Shown here: piece after piece, positions 27,827 through 38,117 of the stretch
How the letters are laid out: the number at the start of each line of letters is the position of its first letter
How positions within the stretch are numbered: position 1 is the first letter of the stretch
Assembly (NCBI RefSeq): GCF_003003285.1
Contig: NZ_PVTP01000012.1
Location: 1 to 64,000 of the forward strand
DNA length: 64,000 nucleotides
Source: Yoonia maritima
GTDB lineage: Bacteria > Pseudomonadota > Alphaproteobacteria > Rhodobacterales > Rhodobacteraceae
Reading direction: 5' to 3'
Made by a program: the position numbers and the translations under genes
Notes under the pieces: generated by a model
Seen by the model: only the letters and a program-made list of their open reading frames with translations
Told to the model about the DNA's origin: nothing
The model's database searches: none

Positions 27827-28516
27827 TTAAATCGCTAACATCGTCTGCAGGGCTTTTAGTGTCTTACGCTGCTCATCGGTCCAGTCCTTACGACGTCCAC
27901 GAAACAGGGTCGCCTGGGAGGCGTGGATCAAGCCATCATCAAGGACTTTTAGACCATTGGCACGCAGCGTATCGCCCGTCGAGGTGATATCCGCGATTGC
28001 CTCTGCAGTCTCGTTTTTGACGGTACCTTCGGTCGCGCCTTGGCTGTCAATCAACTGGTAATCAGCAACGCCGTGTTCGCGTAAAAACTCACGGACAAGA
28101 CGGTGGTATTTGGTCGCAATCCGCAAACGGAACCCATGCTTTGCACGAAACGCAGCGGCGGCGGCGTCTAGATCGTCGAGCGTATCGACATCGACCCAAG
28201 CCTGCGGCACAGCGATAATCAGATCGGCACCACCAAAACCCATCGGTGCAAGTTCACCAACTTGGCTGTCCCAATTCGCCAGCTTTTCACGGACAAGGTC
28301 AGACCCCGTAACCCCAAGATGGATGTTCCCAGATGCCAATTCACGTGGGATCTCACCGGCAGACAAAAGCACCAGTTCAACGCCTTCGATACCTTCGACG
28401 GCACCCGCGTATTCGCGATCTAATCCAGACTTGCGCAGGGTCACGCCCCGGCTTCCGAACCAGTCGAACGTCTTTTCCATTAGCCGTCCTTTTGACGGCA
28501 CACCAAGCTTTAGCAT
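27827..28516 (-). CDS. hisG: ATP phosphoribosyltransferase, short form
   Basis: This 229-aa catalytic subunit of the first enzyme of histidine biosynthesis joins ATP to PRPP. Family motifs are KLGVPSKGRLME, LLSAGEIPRELASGNIHLGVTGSDLV, RIATKYHRLVREF, and IDSQGATEGTVKNETAEAI for PRPP binding. The C-terminal regulatory domain of long HisG is absent, so HisZ is required, and its gene is immediately upstream. The ATG at 28516 overlaps the hisZ stop (TGATG) and has a G-rich ribosome site seven bases upstream. Confidence 0.95.
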   Translation of the reverse strand: MLKLGVPSKGRLMEKTFDWFGSRGVTLRKSGLDREYAGAVEGIEGVELVLLSAGEIPRELASGNIHLGVTGSDLVREKLANWDSQVGELAPMGFGGADLIIAVPQAWVDVDTLDDLDAAAAAFRAKHGFRLRIATKYHRLVREFLREHGVADYQLIDSQGATEGTVKNETAEAIADITSTGDTLRANGLKVLDDGLIHASQATLFRGRRKDWTDEQRKTLKALQTMLAI

Positions 28517-29589
28517 CACGCACCCCCCAAGGCTAAGTCAGGACGGATCACACCGCCGACCGCCGGTACCGCACGCCCCTCGCCCAATCGGGCGGTCAGC
28601 GCATCATAACGGCCACCTGTCGCGACTGGCGGCAGATCAGGGCGTTTTGTTGCGTAGAACCCGAATACGAACCCATCGTAATATTCCAACGACGTCCGGC
28701 CATAGCTGCCTTCAAATTCAAGGTTATCGACATCAACGCCACGTGCATCCAATGCATTCACGCGTGCTTCCATCCGGGCGACGGCATCCGAAATCGCCGG
28801 CATATCCACTGCGATGTCTCGTAAGTGGCTCAGGACATTGGGCGTCGTTTCACGCAAATCCAAAATCGCATCAATCAGCATCACCTCATCCGAAGAAATC
28901 GGTGGCTGTTCTGCATCGTCACGCAATGCAGCGATCCGGGCCTCAACTTCGGCACGGCTGCGCAAACCGATATCGGAACCCGCATTTGCAAACGGATCAT
29001 CAGCCGCAAGCAACGCAGTGCGCGTCGCTGGAACCTTACCGCCCGCATAACGCTTGAGCAGTGTCTTAAAACGATGCGGCCGCCAGATATGGCGTAACAA
29101 CGCCGCCTTGCGAGCATCAGTGGTCTGCAAACCACGCACAGCGGCTGTCAGAATGCCAATATCGCCAGTCGCAGCACGTACTGGCAGCCTAGCCAGACCT
29201 TCGGCGATCACGGCAAAGACTTCGGCATCTGCGGCGGCAGGGTTCTGCCCGTCGAATACCTCGTAGCCGACCTGCATGTATTCATTCGCACGGGTTTCGT
29301 CGTTTTCTTGCTTACGGAACACCTTGCCCGCATAGGCATAGCGCGCGGGGTCAGCGTGGCTTTCCATATGCATTTGCACAACTGGCACAGTAAAATCTGG
29401 GCGCAGCACCATTTCACCGCGTAGCGGATCAGATGTTAGGTAAGCGCGCGCACGAATGTCTTCGCCATAAAGATCAAGCAGCGTTTCTGCCGATTGCAGC
29501 ACATCCGCTTCGATCACTTGCGCACCTTGGGCGGCAAACAGATCGCGCAGGCGGCGGGCCTCGGCCCGAGTTTCAGGTGAATTTGGCAT
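28516..29589 (-). CDS. hisZ: ATP phosphoribosyltransferase regulatory subunit
   Basis: This 357-aa class II aaRS-like protein lacks synthetase activity and forms the regulatory half of short-form ATP phosphoribosyltransferase. Motifs shared with HisRS are LRPDFTVPVVQMHMES and YAYAGKVFRKQENDETRANEYMQVG (motif 2-like). The start [17 protein letters not shown] at 29589 overlaps the hisS stop (TAATG). Longer N-termini run back into hisS and are rejected. The trio hisS-hisZ-hisG is a coupled operon. Confidence 0.93.
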   Translation of the reverse strand: MPNSPETRAEARRLRDLFAAQGAQVIEADVLQSAETLLDLYGEDIRARAYLTSDPLRGEMVLRPDFTVPVVQMHMESHADPARYAYAGKVFRKQENDETRANEYMQVGYEVFDGQNPAAADAEVFAVIAEGLARLPVRAATGDIGILTAAVRGLQTTDARKAALLRHIWRPHRFKTLLKRYAGGKVPATRTALLAADDPFANAGSDIGLRSRAEVEARIAALRDDAEQPPISSDEVMLIDAILDLRETTPNVLSHLRDIAVDMPAISDAVARMEARVNALDARGVDVDNLEFEGSYGRTSLEYYDGFVFGFYATKRPDLPPVATGGRYDALTARLGEGRAVPAVGGVIRPDLALGGA

Positions 29590-31079
29590 TAGCTTTGACT
29601 GTCCAAAATCTCGCGCAATTTCGCGACCATTTGATCGCGCGGCACTTCGTACTGGCTCGGGCGGTCTTTCCATTCCTCAAGGGTGGCGTTCTTGGCGATC
29701 TCTGCTCCAAGGATCAGATCCTTGATTTGGACCTTACCCGCGTCGAATTCATCGCCACCCGCAATCACAGCGGCAGGCGAATTGCGCTTGTCCGCATACT
29801 TCAACTGATTGCCAAAGTTCTTGGGGTTACCCAGATAAACCTCTGCACGTATACCGTTGTTACGCAGTTCTGCCACCATCGCCTGATAGTCAGCCATACG
29901 CGCACGATCCATCACTGTCACAACGACGGGACCAGCAGCAACGGTGTCCAAACGACCCTTGGCGCGCAGTGCGGCCAACAGACGGTCAACGCCGATGGAT
30001 ACGCCCGTTGCAGGCACTTCTTGGCCGGTAAAGCGTTTAACAAGATCGTCATAACGACCACCGCCGGACACCGAACCAAAGTTGCGCGGACGCCCCTTTT
30101 CATCGGTGACTTCGAACGTCAATTCAGCCTCGAACACCGGACCGGTGTAATAGCCAAGACCACGCACGACGGAAGGGTCAATCTCAATGCGGTCTGAACT
30201 GTAGCCGCCAGCGTCCAGCAATTCGGCTATCGTCTCAAGCTCGGCAACACCGTCACCGCCGACCTTGGAACCAGTCACCAGTTCGCGCAGGCGGGCGACA
30301 GTCGCCGTGCCTGTGTCGCGTTTGGCATCCATAAAGCCCATGACGATTTCAGCCTGTTCAGCAGAAAGGCCAGCACCTTTGGTAAAGTCGCCACTGTCAT
30401 CTTTTCGGCCTTCGCCCAGCAACGCACGCACGCCATCAACGCCAAGGCGATCCAGCTTATCAATCGCCCGCAGAACGATGCCGCGCTCGGATGCAAAACG
30501 ATCTGGGTCGCTTGGGTCCAAGACGCCCGCGACTTCCATCACACCGTTCAGCACCTTGCGGTTATTCACGCGCACAACGTAATCGCCGCGCGGAATGCCT
30601 ACGACCTCTAGGGTATCAGACAGCATCGCGCAGATTTCAGCATCAGCTGCGACGCTGGACGCGCCAACAGTATCAGCATCACACTGATAGAACTGACGGA
30701 ACCGGCCCGGACCAGGCTTTTCGTTACGCCAAACCGGGCCCATCGCATAGCGGCGATAAGGGGACGGTAGATCATTGCGATACTGCGCCGCGACACGCGC
30801 CAATGGGGCTGTCAGATCATAGCGCAGGGCAAGCCAGTCGTTGTCTTCTTCCCACGCGAACACGCCTTCGTTCGGGCGATCAACGTCGGGCAGAAATTTG
30901 CCCAATGCTTCGACCGTTTCAACAGCCGATGTTTCCAGCGCGTCAAAGCCGTAACGATGATAGACTCCGGCAATCTTGGTCAGCATTTCGGTGCGTTCTG
31001 CCACCTCTGCACCAAAATAGTCGCAGAAACCTTTTGGTGTCTGCGCCTTTGGGCGGGGCTGCTTTTTAACCTTGGCCAT
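29589..31079 (-). CDS. hisS: Histidyl-tRNA synthetase
   Basis: This 496-aa class II aminoacyl-tRNA synthetase attaches histidine to tRNA-His. Motif 1 region is [19 protein letters not shown], motif 2 is [24 protein letters not shown], and motif 3 is [18 protein letters not shown]-terminal anticodon-binding domain follows. It leads the hisS-hisZ-hisG operon. Confidence 0.95.
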   Translation of the reverse strand: MAKVKKQPRPKAQTPKGFCDYFGAEVAERTEMLTKIAGVYHRYGFDALETSAVETVEALGKFLPDVDRPNEGVFAWEEDNDWLALRYDLTAPLARVAAQYRNDLPSPYRRYAMGPVWRNEKPGPGRFRQFYQCDADTVGASSVAADAEICAMLSDTLEVVGIPRGDYVVRVNNRKVLNGVMEVAGVLDPSDPDRFASERGIVLRAIDKLDRLGVDGVRALLGEGRKDDSGDFTKGAGLSAEQAEIVMGFMDAKRDTGTATVARLRELVTGSKVGGDGVAELETIAELLDAGGYSSDRIEIDPSVVRGLGYYTGPVFEAELTFEVTDEKGRPRNFGSVSGGGRYDDLVKRFTGQEVPATGVSIGVDRLLAALRAKGRLDTVAAGPVVVTVMDRARMADYQAMVAELRNNGIRAEVYLGNPKNFGNQLKYADKRNSPAAVIAGGDEFDAGKVQIKDLILGAEIAKNATLEEWKDRPSQYEVPRDQMVAKLREILDSQS

Positions 31080-31226
31080 ATTGGGTCCTATCTTCGCGGA
31101 TAATAGGTCGCCGTTTAACGCGGCTACGTCACAGGAGCAATGCAGTCATAGAAAAACTGCCGCAGCGTGTGGTTTTGGGAAAATCCCGGACTATGCAGGC
31201 CAGCCTTGTTCCGCTAATGCAGCAAC

Positions 31227-31430
31227 ATGACCGATACATTGCACCTAGAAGAACAAATCGCCCATCTGACACGCACAGTCGAAGAACTGTCAGATATCGT
31301 CGCGCGACAAGAAACCGAACTGGCGCTTGCCATGCGGCGGTTGGCAATGCTGATGGAACGCGAAGCGTCGCGCGAATTAGACGCAGGTGGCACCGTGCCG
31401 CTCGCCGACCAGCGCCCCCCACATTGGTAG
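31227..31430 (+). CDS. slyX: SlyX family protein
   Basis: This 67-aa coiled-coil protein begins LEEQIAHLTRTVEELSDIV and ends with RPPHW, matching the short SlyX family with its conserved C-terminal PPH-aromatic end. The biochemical role is unknown. It is divergent from hisS and ends 4 bp from the convergent Hint-domain gene. Confidence 0.85.
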   Translation: MTDTLHLEEQIAHLTRTVEELSDIVARQETELALAMRRLAMLMEREASRELDAGGTVPLADQRPPHW

Positions 31431-31434
31431 GTTA

Positions 31435-32550
31435 CTAGGCAGCGCGCAGCGCCCAAGACCCTAACAACGCGCCTTCGCTGGCTTTGGCTGCCAAACGTGC
31501 GGTCGGGCCAAAGGCAAGAACATCGTCTTCCAGCTCTGGAAATAGCGCAAATATCTCTGCGCTTTGCGCTTCGTCCATTCCGTTGATGCCGACATGACCC
31601 GGGTGAAAGCTTTCACATGGGGCGTCGTCTGCATAAACCACTTCGTGGCGATCAAACAGGATATGGTAATAAGTCACCTCACCGCCTTCGCGGCGGACGA
31701 TGGTTTTGTCGTTGACCAACTGTTTCGCGGCGACCAGCACTTCGGCTTCACCAAACAGTAGCTCTGCCTGCCAGCCCTGCATCATTACACGGTGCTGCGG
31801 TGATAGAACCAATTCACGGGTATTGCCGACAACACCTTCGGAGATAACGATTGGTGCAAATTTCCCAACGGCATCAACAGTCCGGGACCCAACCCAGCGG
31901 ATCGGCTGAAGCCCGTTATCCATCGTCATGACCAAGTCACCTTGGCGCAGGTCTTGGACGGCGACCTTGCCTTTGTCGGTTTCAATGAGAGTATCGTGAC
32001 CAAAGCATACCACGTCGCCGGTAAAGTCCCCCATACCAACGTTACCAGAACGCACGCCGCTCGTGTCACTTCCAGAAAAAATGACTCTGACAGACGCGAC
32101 CGGAACATCGTAGCTTACAGTTATCGAATCTGCCGCGCCGGGACCTTCGGTATCCGCACTGTCGTTGCCACTCGCCTCTACAGTTGTGCCATTTACGATC
32201 GTGTGGTTGGCGGTCAGATTTGAAAAAGTCGGTGTGAGCAGATTGCCATCCACATCATATGCAAGCACCTGCACCTGATCATCCCAACCGTTACCGTTTG
32301 CGTCCAAATCGAATATTTCAAAGCTGAGGTTCTTGATCGACGTTGAGAAATTCATCTGGACACCAGATTCCTCGCCTGCCTGAACACGCTGAGCAAAAAT
32401 GGATCCGCCAAAGTTCGAGAAGAAACCCGGGTTGTTCGCCCCCGAAGAACTGAACGCGCTTGACGTGAAGTTCGTGCTGTTCACACCATCATTGATGGTA
32501 GTCGACCCATTCGGACTCGAAAATGTAGACCAATCAAATAGGAACGGCAT
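31435..32550 (-). CDS. Hint-domain (hedgehog/intein-like) protein
   Basis: This 371-aa protein has a low-complexity Ser/Asn-rich N-terminal part (1-75), a beta-rich middle (FEIFDLDANGNGWDDQVQVL), and a Hint domain from about residue 180. The domain starts at Cys in VVCFGHDTLIETDKG, with WVGSRTVDA and the LVLSPQHRVMMQG block that carries the conserved histidine. Hint domains of this subtype are abundant in Rhodobacterales and may cleave or modify the protein at the cysteine; substrates are unknown. It may be secreted, but no classical signal peptide is visible. It is convergent with slyX. Confidence 0.8.
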   Translation of the reverse strand: MPFLFDWSTFSSPNGSTTINDGVNSTNFTSSAFSSSGANNPGFFSNFGGSIFAQRVQAGEESGVQMNFSTSIKNLSFEIFDLDANGNGWDDQVQVLAYDVDGNLLTPTFSNLTANHTIVNGTTVEASGNDSADTEGPGAADSITVSYDVPVASVRVIFSGSDTSGVRSGNVGMGDFTGDVVCFGHDTLIETDKGKVAVQDLRQGDLVMTMDNGLQPIRWVGSRTVDAVGKFAPIVISEGVVGNTRELVLSPQHRVMMQGWQAELLFGEAEVLVAAKQLVNDKTIVRREGGEVTYYHILFDRHEVVYADDAPCESFHPGHVGINGMDEAQSAEIFALFPELEDDVLAFGPTARLAAKASEGALLGSWALRAA

Positions 32551-32592
32551 CTTTTAATCCATTACTTCACAATTTTCACGACATGACGTACA

Positions 32593-33003
32593 ATGTTTTT
32601 CCGTCGTTTACAGACCCAAGAGTTAATAATTGTACCAAAGTACAGGATTCAGCTCAACAATTTAGGCCTAGGCGCAATTGACAAGGGGGAAAAACTATTG
32701 GTTGTCGTCACTTTTCCACATGAAACCGCCCAAAGGTTGCGATCACGAATCGATCAGCTGATCTCAGAACACGGCGCAAAGGTGTTCCCGGCGACTGACG
32801 TTGCGATGGGGTTGTTTTTTACGCCCGAAGAAACGCAAGAGTTTGGCGGCGACGAAGGCGAAGCCATGATTTTCGCAGCACCTACCCTCGCGATGATTAC
32901 GAACAGTATCCCCGAATTCGAAGGTGATCGCAGGAATTACTGCATCATCAAAAACGAACGCGCCATCGCGCGGATTGATCCCTTTGCAAAAACTAAAACC
33001 TAA
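32593..33003 (+). CDS. Unknown protein, 136 aa, convergent with dnaE
   Basis: The frame encodes a mixed alpha/beta protein with KGEKLLVVVTFPHETAQRL and VFPATDVAMGLFFTPEETQEF. No ribosome binding site precedes the ATG at 32593, so the real start may lie a little downstream. The stop overlaps the dnaE stop by 4 bp. No family was recognised; coding is supported by length, even composition and close packing. Confidence 0.55.
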   Translation: MFFRRLQTQELIIVPKYRIQLNNLGLGAIDKGEKLLVVVTFPHETAQRLRSRIDQLISEHGAKVFPATDVAMGLFFTPEETQEFGGDEGEAMIFAAPTLAMITNSIPEFEGDRRNYCIIKNERAIARIDPFAKTKT

Positions 33004-36000
33004 GCGTCTTCGACTTCGATCACGCCATTCAGACTGCGCAGCGCACCTTTGATTTGCGGGTTCACAGGAAAATCTTCACCAAGGTCTAATTCAACCTCAC
33101 CCGGCAAATCGGGGTGAATCAGGTTAAAGTAAACAGGCCCCCGCCCTGCCCGCACGCCATCTTTGATTGCGTTTGCAAGGATACTCGCCACGGATTCGAT
33201 GGCGTCCGGCGTGTCGATAAACACCCGCAGCGCAGAACCGCCCGCATCAGCAACAACGTTATCAATCGGCGCTACAGAACGACCCAGAAGCTTTAGCTGG
33301 TCGCTTTCCATCGTGGCTTCGCAAGACAGCACAACTTGGCTACCTGTCTCAAGATAATCGCGCGCAGCCTCTAGCGTATCAGAGAACAACGTGACCTCAT
33401 ATTGCCCGGTCGGGTCAGACAGCTGCGCAAAGGCAAAGCGGTTCCCGCGTGCAGATTTGCGCTCCTGCCTGCCAGAAACAGTACCAGCCATTTTTACAAC
33501 GCAAGGGCCGCGCTCTGCCTTTGCTGTGACCTCGTCCAGTGTCAGAACCTGTTTGCGCTTTAGCGCGCCCATGTAGTCATCAAGCGGGTGACCAGACAGG
33601 TAGAAACCAATTGCCTTGAATTCCTCGGCCAACCGTTCTGCGGGCAACCAATCGTCGCCCCCCGCAAGCCGGGGTTCGGGCAGATCATCGCCAGCCTCGC
33701 CAAACAACGACACCTGATTGGATGACTTTTGATCGTGGATTGCACCCGAATATCCGGATAACGCATCAAGGCTCATCATCACGCGGCGACGGTTTCGGTC
33801 AAGTACGTCGAACGCCCCTGCCCGTGCAAGCATCTCCAGCGGACGTTTACCGACGCGCTTCAAATCAACCCGGCGCGCGAAATCGAAAAGGTTCACGAAC
33901 TCACTGTCGCCACGGCCTTCGACGATCAGCTTCATCGCCTCGACACCGACGTTTTTTAACGCGCCCAGCGCATAGACAAGTTTGCCTTCGAATACGTCAA
34001 ACGTGGCTTGTGACCTGTTCACGCAAGGCGGAGTGTATTCGATACCAAGGCCCTTTTTGACCTCTTGGAAATAGACACCCAATTTATCGGTCAGATGAAT
34101 ATCGCAGTTCATTACACCGGCCATAAATTCGATCGGGTGGTTCGCCTTTAGCCATGCGGTTTGGTACGATACCACCGCATAGGCCGCAGCGTGCGATTTG
34201 TTAAAACCGTAGTTCGCGAATTTCTCGAGAAGGTCAAAAACCTCGGCCGCTTTTTTCTTATCGACCCCATTTTCCATCGCCCCTTTTTCAAATTTGGGAC
34301 GTTCTTTGGCCATTTCCTCGGCGATCTTTTTACCCATCGCACGACGCAGCAAATCCGCACCACCAAGGCTGTAACCAGCCATGACCTGCGCGATCTGCAT
34401 AACCTGTTCTTGGTAAACGATGATGCCTTGGGTTTCTGCCAGCAGATAGTCAATGGATTCATGCACCGATTCAATTTCGCGCTGGCCGTTCTTAACCTCG
34501 CAGTAGGTCGGGATGTTCTCCATCGGGCCGGGGCGATACAGCGCCACAAGCGCAACAATATCTTCGATACAGGTCGGCTTCATGCGCTTCAGCGCATCCA
34601 TCATGCCGCTGGACTCCACCTGAAACACCGCGACAGTCTTAGCGCTGGAATAGAGTTTATAGGATGCCTCGTCATCCAGCGGGATTGCCCCAATATCGTA
34701 TTCGAAACCAACAGGGGCCTGATACAATTCAGTCCCATCTGCAGCCACATTCAACGTGCGGCCATTCTTTTTGACCAGCTCAACGGCGTTCTGAATAACA
34801 GTCAGGGTCTTCAGACCCAAAAAGTCAAACTTAACCAGACCGGCCTGCTCAACCCACTTCATGTTGAACTGGGTGGCAGGCATGTCAGAGCGCGGATCTT
34901 GATACAGCGGGACCAATTCGTCCAACGGACGGTCACCAATAACAACACCCGCAGCGTGGGTTGATGCGTTCCGCAGAAGGCCTTCGACCTGCTGCGCGTA
35001 TTTCAAAAGGCGATCAACGACTTCTTCGTTTTGCGCTTCCTCGCGTAGACGTGGCTCGTCCGCGAGCGCCTTTTCAATGGAAACAGGTTTCACCCCCTCA
35101 ACAGGGATCATCTTGGACAGACGGTCGACCTGCCCATAAGACATCTGCAAAACCCGACCAACATCGCGCACGGCGGCCTTGGACAGAAGCGCACCAAAGG
35201 TGATGATCTGCCCCACCTTATCGCGGCCATATTTTTCCTGAACATAGCGAATAACTTCTTCGCGGCGGTCCATACAAAAGTCGATATCGAAATCGGGCAT
35301 GGAGACACGTTCGGGGTTCAAGAACCGCTCGAACAGAAGCGAATAGCGCAGTGGGTCAAGGTCGGTAATCAGCAACGCATATGCCACCAATGACCCCGCA
35401 CCAGACCCCCGCCCCGGACCGACGGGAATCCCGTTATCCTTGGACCATTTGATAAAGTCAGCAACGATCAAGAAATAGCCGGGGAACCCCATGCCCTCAA
35501 TAATACTCAGCTCGAACTCAAGCCGCTTTTCGTATTCAGCGACCTCAGCGGCGTGCGGGATAATCGCTAGCCGGGCTTTCAGACCTTCCTCGGCCTGACG
35601 CCGCAATTCCGCGACCTCGTCATCAGCAAACTTAGGAAGGATCGGATCACGTTTGTAAGTCTTGAACGCACAGCGCTTTGCAATCTCAACCGTGTTCTCA
35701 ATGGCCTCTGGAAGGTCGGCAAACAGCGTCACCATTTCTTGCGGAGACTTGAAATAATGCTGTGGAGTCAGACGACGACGCGGCTCTTGTTGGTCGACAT
35801 ACGCACCTTCAGAAATACACAACAGTGCATCATGTGCTTCATACAGACCCGTCTTAGGAAAATAGACATCATTGGTCGCGACCAACGGCAGGTTCTTTGC
35901 ATATGCCATCTCGACATGGCCGCGCTCTGACAGGCGCTCTGCCTCTGGCAGACCACCATCAATCGGATGACGCTGAAGTTCCACATACAGACGATCTGGA

Positions 36001-36500
36001 TAAGTCACAGCCAAACGATCCATCAGCGCTTCGGCCTTGGGACGCTGACCCTGACGCAGCAAACGACCAACCGGGCCATCGGGACCACCAGACAGACAAA
36101 TCAACCCTTCATGATATTGGCTTAGGTCATCCAAAGTGACCTGCGGCAACTGCCCACCCGCATCCAAATACTCGCAAGAGTTCAGCTTCATCAGGTTCAT
36201 ATAACCCGCCTCAGTCTGGGCAAGCAGAACGATAGGCGCGGGATCTTCGGGGCGCTTACCTGGCTCTGGCGTCGTATAGCACAGATCAACCTGACACCCG
36301 ATGATCGGCTGAATACCGGCCTTTGAAGCACCCTCCGAAAATTCCAACGCGCAAAACATGTTGTTGCGATCAGTTACAGCAACAGCGGGCATATCCATGG
36401 CGGCGGCCATGCCGGGCAATTTCTTAACCGGAACAGCGCCTTCCAGCAGGGAATACTCGGTGTGGACGCGCAGGTGGATGAATCGGGGATTTGTACTCAT
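33000..36500 (-). CDS. dnaE: DNA polymerase III alpha subunit
   Basis: This 1,166-aa replicative polymerase starts with a PHP domain (HLRVHTEYSLLEGAVPV). The polymerase palm follows, with VGPGRGSGAGSLVAYAL and the catalytic aspartates in SMPDFDIDFCMDRR. After it come the finger/beta-binding region (VALYRPGPMENIPTY, FNKSHAAAYAVVSY), an HhH region and a C-terminal OB fold (VKMAGTVSGRQERK). The length is normal for the DnaE1 class. No partner genes lie beside it; a class V aminotransferase gene is upstream on the same strand after a 290-bp gap. Confidence 0.96.
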   Translation of the reverse strand: MSTNPRFIHLRVHTEYSLLEGAVPVKKLPGMAAAMDMPAVAVTDRNNMFCALEFSEGASKAGIQPIIGCQVDLCYTTPEPGKRPEDPAPIVLLAQTEAGYMNLMKLNSCEYLDAGGQLPQVTLDDLSQYHEGLICLSGGPDGPVGRLLRQGQRPKAEALMDRLAVTYPDRLYVELQRHPIDGGLPEAERLSERGHVEMAYAKNLPLVATNDVYFPKTGLYEAHDALLCISEGAYVDQQEPRRRLTPQHYFKSPQEMVTLFADLPEAIENTVEIAKRCAFKTYKRDPILPKFADDEVAELRRQAEEGLKARLAIIPHAAEVAEYEKRLEFELSIIEGMGFPGYFLIVADFIKWSKDNGIPVGPGRGSGAGSLVAYALLITDLDPLRYSLLFERFLNPERVSMPDFDIDFCMDRREEVIRYVQEKYGRDKVGQIITFGALLSKAAVRDVGRVLQMSYGQVDRLSKMIPVEGVKPVSIEKALADEPRLREEAQNEEVVDRLLKYAQQVEGLLRNASTHAAGVVIGDRPLDELVPLYQDPRSDMPATQFNMKWVEQAGLVKFDFLGLKTLTVIQNAVELVKKNGRTLNVAADGTELYQAPVGFEYDIGAIPLDDEASYKLYSSAKTVAVFQVESSGMMDALKRMKPTCIEDIVALVALYRPGPMENIPTYCEVKNGQREIESVHESIDYLLAETQGIIVYQEQVMQIAQVMAGYSLGGADLLRRAMGKKIAEEMAKERPKFEKGAMENGVDKKKAAEVFDLLEKFANYGFNKSHAAAYAVVSYQTAWLKANHPIEFMAGVMNCDIHLTDKLGVYFQEVKKGLGIEYTPPCVNRSQATFDVFEGKLVYALGALKNVGVEAMKLIVEGRGDSEFVNLFDFARRVDLKRVGKRPLEMLARAGAFDVLDRNRRRVMMSLDALSGYSGAIHDQKSSNQVSLFGEAGDDLPEPRLAGGDDWLPAERLAEEFKAIGFYLSGHPLDDYMGALKRKQVLTLDEVTAKAERGPCVVKMAGTVSGRQERKSARGNRFAFAQLSDPTGQYEVTLFSDTLEAARDYLETGSQVVLSCEATMESDQLKLLGRSVAPIDNVVADAGGSALRVFIDTPDAIESVASILANAIKDGVRAGRGPVYFNLIHPDLPGEVELDLGEDFPVNPQIKGALRSLNGVIEVEDA

Positions 36501-36790
36501 GCGGCCAAACTATCTGATGCTGGGCCGCGCACAAGATAACAAAGGATATGTATTGGGTATCCAGTTCAGCAGTCACGCACGGTCCCTACTAATCCCCACG
36601 CATCACAAATCATAGCAACGGTAGAGTCACACCTCAAACCTTAGAAGCACGCGCGTGGCACTAAACAATTTGGAGACACTTAGCTTCCACTCTGACATAT
36701 GCATGCTGTGGCGCACTTCTAACGCCAAATCAGATTACATAGAGAAGCTGAACTACGGTCTCGCAGGTCACGCATGGGAAAGAGAAACAA
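36501..36790. other. Intergenic region upstream of dnaE
   Basis: These 290 bases separate the aminotransferase stop from the dnaE start and should hold the dnaE promoter. No RNA gene or repeat was recognised. A short open frame on the plus strand that continues into the aminotransferase gene has no ribosome binding site and is discounted. Confidence 0.5.
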
Positions 36791-37990
36791 TCAGCCATCA
36801 TTTGTCCTACGCTCTGTTGTACCGGCAACCACTTCAGACGCGGCTTCAAGCGCGCCTCGTCCGTGTGGGATGTTGAGTGCTTTCAGCCCCGCGTCGATCG
36901 TTCCGAGAGCCCCCATTATCATATGCCCACTGACGTGGCCCATGTGACCAATCCGGAAATATGCGTCCTCTGGTTCGCGACCCAACCCGATCCCGAGCGT
37001 CAGCCCGCATTTGGTTTCGGTCCATTCGCGCAGGTCTTGGCCAACTGACGAACCGATCGCGATAGATGTTACGGCATGCGACCGATGTTCCGCGTTTGGC
37101 ACGTTCAATGACATCGGCCCGTCAGAGCCCCAGACATCGATTGCCGCCCAGACAGTCTGTGCCAGCTTTGCGTGGCGTGCGAATACAGCGTCGAGCCCTT
37201 CGGCTTTGATCAGGTCCAGCGCGGCGCGTAGGCCGTAAAGGTGATGCGTTGGCGCGGTTCCTGCGAAATACTGATAGTAAACGGCAGGGTCTACCCGTGG
37301 TCGCCAATCCCAGTAGCGGGAGACGCGTGCGGACTGCGCATCGTCAGCTTTGTCGTTGAAGAAAACAAAACTGATCCCGGCCGGTGTCATCAACCCTTTT
37401 TGACAAGCGGCGACCATGATGTCGACGCCCCATGCGTCCATCTCGAACCGATCACATCCCAAAGAGGCGATACAGTCGGCCATTAACAGTGCCGGGTGGC
37501 CAGTACGGTCCAAGACACCGCGCAAGCCTGCAACGTCGCTTTTGACGCTAGTTGATGTATCGACATGCACAGCGAGCACAGCTTTGATCTGCCCTGCTGT
37601 ATCCGCAGCGAGCCTTTCCTCGGCCCGTGCCAAATCAATCGGGGACTGTACGCCGCAATCGATGACCTCGACCTTTGCCCCAAGACCCGTAGCAATTTCC
37701 CCCCAACCTATGCCGAAGCGACCCGTAGCAAGAACAAGCACCGTATCACCGGGGCCGATGGCGTTCGATAATGCGGCCTCCCATGCGGCATGGCCGTTGC
37801 CGATATAGATCGCGACATTGTGGTCTGTCATTGCGACGGACTTCAAATCAGGGATTAGGCTACGCGTCAGGTCGTGTAATTCGCCTTCGTAGATATTTGG
37901 CGAAGCGCGATGCATCGCCTGCAGAACCACATCTGGAATGACAGACGGGCCGGGAATCGCCAGATATGGGCGACCATTAGACAAGGACAT
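36791..37990 (-). CDS. Class V aminotransferase (alanine/serine-glyoxylate type)
   Basis: This 399-aa PLP enzyme shows the family start YLAIPGPSVIPDVVLQAMHRASP, the glycine-rich YIGNGHAAWEAALSN, the ADCIASLGCDRFEMD cofactor aspartate, the Schiff-base lysine in VAACQKGLMTPAGISF, and the C-terminal FRIGHMGHVS. The family transfers an amino group to glyoxylate from serine or alanine. It could help use glyoxylate arising from glycolate, but no link to the apiose locus is shown. Confidence 0.85.
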   Translation of the reverse strand: MSLSNGRPYLAIPGPSVIPDVVLQAMHRASPNIYEGELHDLTRSLIPDLKSVAMTDHNVAIYIGNGHAAWEAALSNAIGPGDTVLVLATGRFGIGWGEIATGLGAKVEVIDCGVQSPIDLARAEERLAADTAGQIKAVLAVHVDTSTSVKSDVAGLRGVLDRTGHPALLMADCIASLGCDRFEMDAWGVDIMVAACQKGLMTPAGISFVFFNDKADDAQSARVSRYWDWRPRVDPAVYYQYFAGTAPTHHLYGLRAALDLIKAEGLDAVFARHAKLAQTVWAAIDVWGSDGPMSLNVPNAEHRSHAVTSIAIGSSVGQDLREWTETKCGLTLGIGLGREPEDAYFRIGHMGHVSGHMIMGALGTIDAGLKALNIPHGRGALEAASEVVAGTTERRTNDG

Positions 37991-38117
37991 GGGAATGCTT
38001 TCGATAGTGGTTACTAGAGGACAGTACGCCTGAGATACCCAAGGTCAAGCGTAGTGAACTTGCCCCGCCCCCCTGTTTAAGATTAGACCGTTGGAAACCT
38101 GAACCGAAAGATCCGCG

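Noticed and set aside
36655..36876. Small plus-strand frame upstream of dnaE
   Set aside because: It runs into the aminotransferase gene antisense, with no ribosome site or recognisable protein.
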